A DNA stretch of 64,000 bases. Source: Symbiodinium sp. CCMP2592. Lineage: Eukaryota > Sar > Dinophyceae > Suessiales > Symbiodiniaceae. This document shows positions 21,170 to 29,703 of this stretch, in pieces. A program made the position numbers and the translations under genes. Each line of letters opens with the position of its first letter. Position 1 is the stretch's first letter. The notes under the pieces are model-generated. The model was not told the DNA's origin and searched no databases. It saw only the letters and a program-made list of their open reading frames with translations. The stretch covers positions 1 to 64,000 of the forward strand of contig CAJNDT010005713.1 in the NCBI GenBank assembly GCA_905221615.1, read 5' to 3'.

Positions 21170-21496
21170 ATCAAAAATTCTCTGGCTCGATGACGAGACA
21201 GCTTCAGTGGCCACAATTCCGAGCATGAACAAAAGGATGTTTGCCGACAAAGTCAAAAATTCGTCGGTTGCTCAGAGAGTGGGTTCGCAAATCACAATAC
21301 AAAATTGTGAAAACTTGAACTGCAAAGCACTACTACGAGTAGCGCAGAGGATCACGATTGAAAGTTGTGAAAGCTGAAATGAAAAGCACTACTAAGAGTA
21401 GCGCGAGGGATTGTCATGGCCCAAAATTTTGTTGCTAACAAAATTTCGTTTGACCTAGGATCTATAAAACATCGACACGCACGCGTGAAGAGATGC
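21170..21496 (-). repeat. YR-3 repeat A2
   Basis: 327-bp copy of A1. It contains two tandem units of about 60 bp (21291-21350 and 21351-21410), each with a CACAAT/ATTGTG-type hairpin and a CTACT/AGTAG hairpin. It also has a perfect inverted repeat AAATTTTGTT-GCT-AACAAAATTT at 21424-21446. Confidence 0.92.
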
Positions 21497-21824
21497 TTAT
21501 AGATCCGGTCATCCATGACAATCACATATTTGAATCAAGTATAAGAGTCTTGATCAAATATCGCAGCTTCCATCATATAAAGAATTGTTGACCAAATATA
21601 TTGGTCCGATCCAAATATATACAAAAAGATATGAAATTGAAGCAAAGACGCTCACACTTCTTTTCACGGCACAGCCGAGAGTCGTGGGGAGTTTTCAAGG
21701 AAAACGAAGGTGCACAGGGCGTGCACCGGGCACTAAGAGTGCCCCTCCACTTAAGCAGAGGCACTGGAGTGCCCCCCAGCGTCCAGTCGCACGATGGAGT
21801 GCAACGTGACCACAATCTTCCCCC
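21497..21824 (-). repeat. YR-3 repeat B1
   Basis: 328 bp, beginning on the minus strand with GGGGAAGATTG, 13 bases after the Pol stop. Joined directly to A2. Confidence 0.92.
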
Positions 21825-21837
21825 TCTCGACTATGCG

Positions 21838-24800
21838 TTACGTTGCTTCAAGAGTGGCACCTGTGACAAAGCAAGTCGGCACGTCACGAGTAACAGGACC
21901 AAGGAATGCCAGCTCCTCCCATCTGCCTCGGGATGGCGGGTCCGCGATGTTGCTCTGGCTCGGTACACGATGAAACCACGGCAGGCACGGGCGTGCTTCA
22001 TCGGCGGCCTCCAAGTGAAGGAGGAGACTCCTCCAAGATGCATCGATCGAGTTCGAGTTGATGCAAGCACTCAAGACGCCGGAATGGTCGACGAAAAATA
22101 TGCATCGCTCGCCATCAATGTAACTCGACCACAGGATCCTGGCGAGCACGACCGCGTAAAGCTCGACCTGCCCTATAATGTGTTTCCTACCCTCGGCCCA
22201 TTGTCTGACGAGCTTGCTAGGAACCCTGCAACCGAAAGCCCTAGCAACACCCTCGCCGGGGACAAAGAGAACCCCACCGACACCAGTACTGAAGCTGCCC
22301 TCGCAAGGGTCGCATGCGCCATCTGTGAAGATGAGGACTGGGTTCGAGGCAGGGCTCGTCACAATGGCACGCGGCCTGCTCGCAAGAAGTCTTGCCCTCA
22401 GAACAGCCAAGGCATTCGATTGTGTATCCGTCAGGTTCAAGACACCCCCTCTGTCACCGAAGAGCCTGAGGTCGGCCAGGGCCAATCGCCCTGTGCGACC
22501 AAGCAGCTGAGCATCTGCGAAGCGAAGCTTTCCAAGAAGGGATGGCAACTCCCGCGTGTCTACCTGGCCCTTTTCAAGGATGCGGCCCAAGGACTGTTCA
22601 AGCATGGCAGCTCGTTCAGGCTTGTTCGATACGAAGATGCGGCCCATGTCAGGATCGGAGGTATCCAGCACGACACCCAGCGTTTCTGCAGTGCACGAGA
22701 ACGGCTTTTCTTTCTCGGACAAGGAGAAGCCAAACAGGTCCATGAGGGCATGAACTGCATTGTCAGTCCCGCCAGACAAGAACGAAGGGGTCATCGTCGG
22801 GAAATCGTCATAGTAGCAAGTCACGGCCACCCTCAAATCCCAAAGAACCCTCTGCAGGAATAATGCAACCCTGTTAAACTGCATGACCGAGGCTGAAGCT
22901 CCGAAAGGAAGAGTGTTACACACAAAGGCCTTGACGGCGCGGGAGCCCGGCTCCTTGAGCAGGATAATGGATTTCGGCCGCTCGCTAGGGTGCAGTGCGA
23001 GCTGCTTGTAGGCAGCTTGAAGATCGTAAGTTTTGCAGTGAGGGCGGACACGGTCAGGGTCCTTCCAAGCCTTATGGAGGGGTCCCTTGAGTCTCTCACC
23101 GGTGCTGAGCTCAAGATCGAGGGATCCTGAAGATTTTGCCGCACGGCAAACTTGCATGCACAGCCAGCAGATCTCATCGAGGGCCTTGAGAGTAACACGT
23201 TCAAAGCATCCGAAACAAGAGTTCACAGCGGCTTCCGAGAAGTCATCGATCGCACGCCACTTGCCCTGCCAGACTGCAAAACGCCGGCAGGCGTTCCAAC
23301 CTTCAGGGAAGTTGTCCCCCAAAGAGTCAACGTCGATCGGGCCGTCAAGCCAGCACTTCCCCGATCTGTTAGACTCCTCAAGCGTCATGTTCCAGAGCTC
23401 TTCGGCATAGTCATGGTCCTTCTGGGCTCTGACTTTTTCAAGCAGGGTTTCCCTCCGGAGGGGAGCACTTGCCCAGAAATCGTCAAGGTCCATCGTGGCA
23501 GGTTTGACATCACTAGCGAATACCCCCGTACGCCCCAAGTACCCCGTTAGCTTAAAGCCGGCAGCCAGGTCATCGAAGAGGGCCGTGTCAGGCCACGACA
23601 AGTCGGCGGCGATCCTCTTCATGAGTGCGATGCGCTTACAACCAAGGACCTTCCGCACACAAGGGTCCATCGCCGATCTGATTTTCTCTTCGTCGGGATC
23701 AAGCTGCTTGGCGAGGGCTCGCCACTGTTGTAGCTTCAAAAGGCGGTGCTTCATGGTGTCAACTGGGCTCTTCGTAAGAGTGTCAAACAAGACTCGCAAA
23801 AGTTCATCTGGAAGTGATTTGGCAGAATCGAAGGGGTGCACAACCAACTTTGCCTCGTTCAAGAAAGCTTGCATGGATCGATAAACGCCGAAAGTGTAGA
23901 ACTTGTTCCCCTCTGGGAGTCGCGAACCTCCCCTTTCAACTGACTCCCGGAGGAGCTTGGCGCCTGCAGGGACGCCTTGCCAAGAAGCCGAAAGGCAGTG
24001 CTTGGAGTTGAGAGTGGGAGCTGCAGCACTGGCGACTGACATAGTGTAAGCAAATTCAGAAATGATTGGCGGAAACTTGCGGCCACGAGGTTGCACCTGA
24101 CCTGCGGCACGCGCAGCAGAAACTTTGGAGGCCACTAGGCGTTCAGGCGCAATCCCTCGTGATGCAGCTGACCTATCCACGCATGAGACAATCCTTTCAC
24201 AAAGAAGTTTGGGATAGCCCGTCTCCTCAGCTGTTGCAAAAGAATTGCCCTGCTTACCCCACGGCAAGTGCGAGGAGCATCCCGGGCATGGTCCCGAAAG
24301 GCAGTGTAGAAGCTCCGAGTTTGTGAGGAGGGCTGTGGCCTTCTTGCGTTGTGACCCGTGGCGGCACGAGTCGAATGTGACGAAGGAGTGCTTGGCGACC
24401 AGCTCGGCCCACCTCGGGAGCTGCCACAGGTAACTGTGAAGAGGGTTTTCAACGGAGAAGGGAACATGCGGCATGGCATGCAGCAGCCAGTCACAGAAGG
24501 CGGCCATGCTATCATAAATGGTGTTTGCACTGTCCACTCTCGCCTGCTCCACTGGTGGGAGGCCGGGCAGGCCGCGCACATGACGGACCGAACGCAATGG
24601 CTTAGGGCCGGGACCGCACTCCCGAGCCCGGCTAGCGGTGCCGCATGGAGGAGCCATGTGCACCCAAGCAACATCGTACTCGGAGCAAATGCGTCGCAAG
24701 AAAGACCAAGTGCTGGCCAGGCGCAAGTCGAGCTGTAAAGTGTGCACACACGCCCGCTGTTTGTTGTGATGCCAGTCGATGGGCACGGCTGTGTATCCGG

Positions 24801-25761
24801 CCTCTTTGGCAACATAAGACAGCATAGCAGACCCACTACAGATTTCCAGAAACAGCGGTTTCTCATGCCTGGGAGTCCGCTCGGCTTGAGCTTGCGATTT
24901 CAAGCGTTTACAAGGAGGGTCGGCGGGTGAGGCGGGACTAGAACCCAAGGGAGCGGGGGCAGTAGGGCTAGACCCAGAAGGTGCACTCTCGACTGGCAAA
25001 ACAGGCTGAAGAGGCGGAGGGAGCTGTTGCGCTGCGGCAGCAGGAGCACACGGAAAACCCAATGGGAGCAACGTGGCGGGTTGCCCACCTGAAAGAGTGT
25101 AAAGTGTTACGACCCACCTCTCACCTGTGAAGGGCATCGTCTTATGCCACAAGTTGCACGGAAAACTAGTGGGGCAACAAAACGTGTCTACGATTTTACC
25201 CCTGATGTGCTTATCGCCCGCGACAGTGGCTTGAGAAGTGCCCGACGCATCTTCGAGCCAAAGTTGGCCCCCAGTGAAGGTGCCAAGCGTGAAAGTGTGG
25301 TTCAGCGAACCCGCTTGGTTCCCTGAGTCCCTGTGGAAATCTGACAAAGTATTCCTGCCCACGCAGATTGCATTCCAGGAAGCTTGAGGCAGAAGCTCCT
25401 TGAAAACGGAGTTCAGGCGCAATACGAAGTCCTGCATGGCAAGGGTGGCATGTGTCAAATGTTGCGGACTGCTGGCCCTGGGCCCAAAGTTGTAATACCC
25501 CGACTGCGTGGAGTTCACGGACGAAACAGACTTACGTTGCAACACAGAGTTGGGCCATTCAGCATTCTGAAGCAATTGCAAAAGTGAAGAAAATTTTCTT
25601 GTATCCACACTAGCACTCTGCTGACACGGATCAAGATGCTCTAAAGGAGAATCTGTCGGCGCAGGGAAGGCCTGCGGCGATGCAAAACTGTGCCCAGCCA
25701 AGCCTGGGCAATCCCGACTCTGAGTCGAGTGCTGCGAGCTGCAGGGCTCGCGTTCCGACTG
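21838..25761 (-). CDS. YR-3 Pol: 2OG-Fe(II) oxygenase, C5-methyltransferase-like, reverse transcriptase, RNase H
   Basis: 1307 codons in the same frame as Gag, directly after its TGA; the first internal ATG lies about 105 codons in, so it is most likely made as a Gag-Pol fusion. Residues below count from codon 25701. Oxygenase about 85-205: HxD in DFHRDS, FTGGQLWLE, distal His and Arg in NLWHKTMPFTGERWV. Methyltransferase-like about 283-505: LEICSGSAMLS, catalytic-type Cys in APPCGTASRAR, SVENPLHSY, SQRKKATA. RT about 810-1060: TYDLQAAYKQ, LPFGASASV, YYDD. RNase H about 1122-1265: IFTDGACD, VELYAVV, FFVDHSG, RVPSQSNIADPPSRG. All key residues are present. Substrates of the first two domains are unknown. 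Confidence 0.9.
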   Translation of the reverse strand, partial: QSEREPCSSQHSTQSRDCPGLAGHSFASPQAFPAPTDSPLEHLDPCQQSASVDTRKFSSLLQLLQNAEWPNSVLQRKSVSSVNSTQSGYYNFGPRASSPQHLTHATLAMQDFVLRLNSVFKELLPQASWNAICVGRNTLSDFHRDSGNQAGSLNHTFTLGTFTGGQLWLEDASGTSQATVAGDKHIRGKIVDTFCCPTSFPCNLWHKTMPFTGERWVVTLYTLSGGQPATLLPLGFPCAPAAAAQQLPPPLQPVLPVESAPSGSSPTAPAPLGSSPASPADPPCKRLKSQAQAERTPRHEKPLFLEICSGSAMLSYVAKEAGYTAVPIDWHHNKQRACVHTLQLDLRLASTWSFLRRICSEYDVAWVHMAPPCGTASRARECGPGPKPLRSVRHVRGLPGLPPVEQARVDSANTIYDSMAAFCDWLLHAMPHVPFSVENPLHSYLWQLPRWAELVAKHSFVTFDSCRHGSQRKKATALLTNSELLHCLSGPCPGCSSHLPWGKQGNSFATAEETGYPKLLCERIVSCVDRSAASRGIAPERLVASKVSAARAAGQVQPRGRKFPPIISEFAYTMSVASAAAPTLNSKHCLSASWQGVPAGAKLLRESVERGGSRLPEGNKFYTFGVYRSMQAFLNEAKLVVHPFDSAKSLPDELLRVLFDTLTKSPVDTMKHRLLKLQQWRALAKQLDPDEEKIRSAMDPCVRKVLGCKRIALMKRIAADLSWPDTALFDDLAAGFKLTGYLGRTGVFASDVKPATMDLDDFWASAPLRRETLLEKVRAQKDHDYAEELWNMTLEESNRSGKCWLDGPIDVDSLGDNFPEGWNACRRFAVWQGKWRAIDDFSEAAVNSCFGCFERVTLKALDEICWLCMQVCRAAKSSGSLDLELSTGERLKGPLHKAWKDPDRVRPHCKTYDLQAAYKQLALHPSERPKSIILLKEPGSRAVKAFVCNTLPFGASASVMQFNRVALFLQRVLWDLRVAVTCYYDDFPTMTPSFLSGGTDNAVHALMDLFGFSLSEKEKPFSCTAETLGVVLDTSDPDMGRIFVSNKPERAAMLEQSLGRILEKGQVDTRELPSLLGKLRFADAQLLGRTGRLALADLRLFGDRGGVLNLTDTQSNALAVLRARLLASRPRAIVTSPASNPVLIFTDGACDPCEGSFSTGVGGVLFVPGEGVARAFGCRVPSKLVRQWAEGRKHIIGQVELYAVVLARILWSSYIDGERCIFFVDHSGVLSACINSNSIDASWRSLLLHLEAADEARPCLPWFHRVPSQSNIADPPSRGRWEELAFLGPVTRDVPTCFVTGATLEAT

Positions 25762-25764
25762 TCA
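25759..25764 (-). promoter_or_regulatory. Leaky stop TGA-CAG between Gag and Pol (YR-3)
   Basis: Gag ends KQE-TGA; the next codon is CAG and the frame stays open for 1307 codons with no ATG in the first hundred. Confidence 0.7.
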
Positions 25765-27000
25765 CTCCTGCTTTTGGCCTAGAGCCTCAGCACGCAGCGG
25801 ACAGTCCAATGCAGGGTGCGACTTGCCGCACTTGGGCCATGCGCAAATGTGCAGGCCACGCACGCATCGACCACGAGTCACGGTTTCTCTGCATGTTTTG
25901 AGTCCATACCCAAAACATATGTTTTCACCAGCATTGGTGCATGATCTGCAGCCCGCCAGAGCGGCGGGAACCTTCCCGGATCCTTTGGTGCCCTTGGCAC
26001 CCTTCCCTGTGCCCTTCCGGCCTTTGCCCGGACGATCATACGGGCCCGGCCCGTGCGGCCTCGGCGGCGGTGCCACCTGCTGCGTGACTGAAGCGCCTGC
26101 TGCCCGAGGCATCGGCTGAAGCAGATGAAGCACCTCTGGTGACTGCCATGTGTCCTCGAAGATGGTGTCCAATGGACGCCCCCCAGCTTTGAGCTGGATG
26201 CCTGAGCGAGTCGCTTCTCCGAGAAGCTGCCAAAGCTTCCTGTCAGCCTGCTGACACTGATCAAGCGTGGGCTGCATGTGCGTCGACGGAGGTGCGTCGA
26301 GGCGCGCCGCAAGAAGGCGCTCAACCCACATGTGGTGACGATGGTAGTCAAGGATGTTCGCCATTTCCATAGCGATGCCGCGCCTTTGAAGCGCGAGCTG
26401 CAAGAGCAGCTCCGTGCTTGTATCGGCACGGACCTCAACCTTCGTCTCCGACCTGAGCTTGCCCGTACTGTCCAGCGAGAAGAAAGGCTCTCGCTTTGCC
26501 CCTGTTGAGGCCTCTTGTTCTTTGGAAACAAGCTTTTCCCACGGGACAAACTGCAGCTTGTCCTGTTCATACTGGGACACGAAGGAGTCGACGAGGCTAT
26601 CGGCAGGCTCAAGACGGTTCTTGATTGAAAGGCCCACAAGGCGTTTGCTCACTACCTCGAACCTCTCAGATCTCTCCGGGACGCTCAATTTTCTAGGGAT
26701 GGATTCATCCGTCCGCTCCACAAGCATCTTCATTTCCGAAGTGGTAACAGCATATGCTTCATGAAATAACCTTCGGAAGGAGCTTTTCTGCCTTACAGAG
26801 GGCGGCGTACCGAGGGCCGACTCGAACGCCGCAATGAGGTCCTTGTCATCGCCAGAGCCCGGCGTGTAGCTCGTCATGAAAGCGACCTTTGCGAGTGAAT
26901 CCACACCCACCTTCTCGAGTTTTTCGACATCCGCAGATGCCAAACCGACCTGGGCACATCGTGATTTGAATACTGGCCCCGACTCGGAGAAGGCCGCCAT
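25762..27000 (-). CDS. YR-3 Gag-like protein with CCCH zinc finger
   Basis: 412 codons; ATG at 27000 in GCCATGG-type context on the plus strand reading (CAT at 26998-27000). N-terminal conserved domain with VGLASADVEKLEKVGVDSLA and SFRRLFHEAYAVTTSEMKML. Central part charged, then a Gly/Lys/Pro-rich segment (RPGKGRKGTGKGAKGTKGSG). C-terminal zinc motif CFGYGLKTCRETVTRGRC followed by GLHICAWPKCGKSHPALDC. The same layout occurs in the Gag of YR-1, -2, -4 and -5. Confidence 0.84.
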   Translation of the reverse strand: MAAFSESGPVFKSRCAQVGLASADVEKLEKVGVDSLAKVAFMTSYTPGSGDDKDLIAAFESALGTPPSVRQKSSFRRLFHEAYAVTTSEMKMLVERTDESIPRKLSVPERSERFEVVSKRLVGLSIKNRLEPADSLVDSFVSQYEQDKLQFVPWEKLVSKEQEASTGAKREPFFSLDSTGKLRSETKVEVRADTSTELLLQLALQRRGIAMEMANILDYHRHHMWVERLLAARLDAPPSTHMQPTLDQCQQADRKLWQLLGEATRSGIQLKAGGRPLDTIFEDTWQSPEVLHLLQPMPRAAGASVTQQVAPPPRPHGPGPYDRPGKGRKGTGKGAKGTKGSGKVPAALAGCRSCTNAGENICFGYGLKTCRETVTRGRCVRGLHICAWPKCGKSHPALDCPLRAEALGQKQE

Positions 27001-27198
27001 GGTGTGCTGCTTGGACCACTACGAGCTAAAAGCAGCTGCAGGAGGGCTTTGCTCTTCATCAAATCACTCATCTTGCAGGACACGACATCCGCCAGATCTC
27101 TGCTCTTGCACAAATGACAACACTTGACCGGCTTGCGGAGCGCACGTGCACGACATCACCCTTTTGCACAAAATTGCAGGCACGAGCCGGATGCAGAG

Positions 27199-28965
27199 TC
27201 ATGTGCCCTGCTGCACAATCAAGTATCTCCTGAAGCACTGCTTGCACCTTGGATGCAAAACTGCGGGTCGCGCCTCCAGCTTCCTGTACTGACCCGAAAT
27301 GGTCCTACCGCAGCCTAGGTTGGCACCGGCTTCGTCGGCAGTGATGTGCACTACCCTGGATTGGCGATGCCGAAAGAAAACACACGAGGGATCAATCTTG
27401 TCAAGGTCGACCTTCCCATGCCAGTCCAAAGCCTCGGCAACACAAGCTTCATCCCCTGAGTGGTCGATCTCCTCCTCGTCCTCGGAGCCCTCGGAGTCTG
27501 ACGACTCGATCTCGTCGCCAGGGGGATCGGCATGCGCCGACAGCTCGGAAGCAAGCTGCTGCCCCCTTGGTTTGTCGGGCTTGAAGGCCCCGGACGACAC
27601 CTCGTCGATCATAGATGACAAAGCCCTGAGCGGAGCCGACTGGGCGTCGGACTCATAGATCAGCTCTGATCCCGCACCCGAGGCTCGGGACGTATGATAC
27701 CCCAAGAGGGCCCTCTGTTCTCTGGGCAGACCACGCTTGCTTGCCCAGCTCAGCAAAGTTCTCTTAAGGCTATGTGTCCCTACATTTGCAAGGTAGGGAT
27801 CGCTCTGAGCGTTCCCCAGCAGGCTCCTGAGCCACGAGCAAGCCTGATCGCACGGAAGCGGGATCATCTTCCACGAACCATTCGAAGAAGGGCAGGGGAG
27901 CAACGGGTCGTTCGGCTTGATCGCAAGACCCGCCTCTGCCAAAGCCTCAAGCCACGCATCGGCCCATGCACACTTGATGCCCACTTTCCTGGCAGCCATT
28001 GGCAAGTACCTGGTCTTGCGTTCCAAAGTGAAACTAGTCTTGGACCTGCCCACACTGCACTCCAAGTAGAGCGGCGAATCATTCAGCGATGCTACGTTTT
28101 GCCCGTCACTGTATCTAGCCCTTGCATAAATCAAGAAAAGAAAGAAGCCTGCAGCGATACGGTCCTGCAAAGACCTGTCTTCAAGCTTGCAACAAATCCT
28201 TTCAAGAAGAATGACATCGGAGACCCTCAGAGGATTCCGTTGCTTGAGCTTCCTCTTCTGCATGTAAAGCTTCGACGCGAGGCCGCGGACGCGACCCGAA
28301 GTGTAAACCTTGTCACACCCTTCCAGACCTACCACATGCTGAGCGAAAGCAACGGAAGAAAGAAGGCTCCTGAACGAAGTTGCCGCTGCTGTGGACTTCT
28401 TCTCCTCGAAGTATGCGTAGACAGCATGCTCGGTCAAGGGAAAAACAAACGGCATGTTCCCCTTTGCCCAAGAAACAAACCGCAACAAGCAATTCGCCCT
28501 GGCATTGATCGTCGAAGTGGCCTTGGCAGCAAGGCAATCCGAAATGCTGTCTGCAAGTGATCCTGAAGAGATCCCTGACGCCTTGCCGGCGTAGAAGTTC
28601 CTAGCTACACCGAAGGTCAAGGGCTCGACCATGACCAGGCTGAGCCACTTATTCACGGCAAGATTTCTCTCCTCATTGATCATAACCTCCCAAGAAGTAT
28701 GTTTGAACTTGGCCATTTTAGCACACACTTGTTCAAGCCCTTCCGACCTGACGAAGCGAGGGTTCGGCACGGCAGGCTGATCGGCAGAAGGGTTCACTGG
28801 GACTACAAGGGGGAGAGGTCCAAGAGGAGGCGGCAAGCGGGGCCTAGGGTCGTGGGCTAACAGCGTATTACCCCAGGGAGTCTTCCACACTGACTTGGAG
28901 TCCCGCAGGCAGGATCTGAGGTGAAGGCCAAAACTGGAAGCTAGGGAGCCTCCTTCGTCCCCCAT
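27199..28965 (-). CDS. YR-3 tyrosine recombinase
   Basis: 588 codons from the ATG at 28965. Core-binding part (TSTINARANCLLRFVSWAKG), then the catalytic domain: Arg in YARARYSDGQ, His box GTHSLKRTLLSWASKRG (HxxK), LGYH, and putative nucleophile Tyr in ELIYESD. An acidic linker (ESSDSEGSEDEEEIDHSGDE) leads to the C-terminal module FFRHRQSRVVH, LGCGRTISG, RCKQC. The start lies 15 bases after the stop of the coiled-coil ORF, so both are probably translated from one RNA. Integration enzyme of the element. Confidence 0.88.
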   Translation of the reverse strand: MGDEGGSLASSFGLHLRSCLRDSKSVWKTPWGNTLLAHDPRPRLPPPLGPLPLVVPVNPSADQPAVPNPRFVRSEGLEQVCAKMAKFKHTSWEVMINEERNLAVNKWLSLVMVEPLTFGVARNFYAGKASGISSGSLADSISDCLAAKATSTINARANCLLRFVSWAKGNMPFVFPLTEHAVYAYFEEKKSTAAATSFRSLLSSVAFAQHVVGLEGCDKVYTSGRVRGLASKLYMQKRKLKQRNPLRVSDVILLERICCKLEDRSLQDRIAAGFFLFLIYARARYSDGQNVASLNDSPLYLECSVGRSKTSFTLERKTRYLPMAARKVGIKCAWADAWLEALAEAGLAIKPNDPLLPCPSSNGSWKMIPLPCDQACSWLRSLLGNAQSDPYLANVGTHSLKRTLLSWASKRGLPREQRALLGYHTSRASGAGSELIYESDAQSAPLRALSSMIDEVSSGAFKPDKPRGQQLASELSAHADPPGDEIESSDSEGSEDEEEIDHSGDEACVAEALDWHGKVDLDKIDPSCVFFRHRQSRVVHITADEAGANLGCGRTISGQYRKLEARPAVLHPRCKQCFRRYLIVQQGT

Positions 28966-28980
28966 TTCACTACGGCTCCC

Positions 28981-29274
28981 TCAAGCAGACTGCAAAGGCG
29001 GCTCGAGAAACGACCTGAAGGCAGAGCGCAGGCTCTGAATGAGACCCTCAAGCCACGACAGGCGCTGATGATGGCCCGTCTGGTTCACCCAGACGCGAGA
29101 GAGGCTGTCCTCTAGTGCTTGCACCTGGGACCTGAGAGCTTGCACCTGAGGCCTTAGTTCGTTAACCTCCAGCTGGAGCTCGTAGATATGCCGACTCAAA
29201 ATCTCCTGCGTGCTCTCAGAGCTTGGCTCGGAACGATGGGACGAACCTGCGGCGAGCGCGTCGCCGAAGTCCAT
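28981..29274 (-). CDS. Small coiled-coil protein (ORF0 of YR-3)
   Basis: 97 codons, first gene after A1. Strong heptad pattern through the middle (LQLEVNELRPQVQALRSQVQ). C-terminus RLSWLEGLIQSLRSAF matches ORF0a of YR-1. Conservation between two divergent elements supports a real gene. Function unknown. Confidence 0.7.
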   Translation of the reverse strand: MDFGDALAAGSSHRSEPSSESTQEILSRHIYELQLEVNELRPQVQALRSQVQALEDSLSRVWVNQTGHHQRLSWLEGLIQSLRSAFRSFLEPPLQSA

Positions 29275-29376
29275 CTGACACCCCGCGCCAGGGCGGGGAG
29301 TCGTGACGCCCTAAAGCCTTGAGATAAAGGGCCTGGAACCTGCTAGGACGCCGTTACAAGCCCCTAGCGGAGTCCC

Positions 29377-29703
29377 ATCAAAAATTCTCTGGCTCGATGA
29401 CGAGACAGCTTCAGTGGCCACAATTCCGAGCATGAACAAAAGGATGTTTGCCGACAAAGTCAAAAATTCGTCGGTTGCTCAGAGAGTGGGTTCGCAAATC
29501 ACAATACAAAATTGTGAAAACTTGAACTGCAAAGCACTACTACGAGTAGCGCAGAGGATCACGATTGAAAGTTGTGAAAGCTGAAATGAAAAGCACTACT
29601 AAGAGTAGCGCGAGGGATTGTCATGGCCCAAAATTTTGTTGCTAACAAAATTTCGTTTGACCTAGGATCTATAAAACATCGACACGCACGCGTGAAGAGA
29701 TGC
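29377..29703 (-). repeat. YR-3 repeat A1
   Basis: 327 bp, right edge of YR-3 inside the YR-2 reverse transcriptase. Same hairpin content as A2. Starts on the minus strand with GCATCTCTTCACG. Confidence 0.92.

Larger units (their letters stand above)
20827..29703 (-). mobile_element. YR-3: intact tyrosine-recombinase retrotransposon, innermost of the nest
   Basis: 8877 bp on the minus strand. A1 is at 29377-29703; then small coiled-coil ORF, recombinase, Gag and Pol; then B1 (21497-21824), A2 (21170-21496), spacer and B2 (20827-21154). All four ORFs are open and undamaged. B1 and B2 differ at two positions of 328 by eye (20957/21627 and 21098/21768) and A1 and A2 appear identical. It cuts the YR-2 reverse transcriptase at a codon boundary, with no target duplication. 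This is the best candidate in the window for a recently active copy. Confidence 0.93.
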
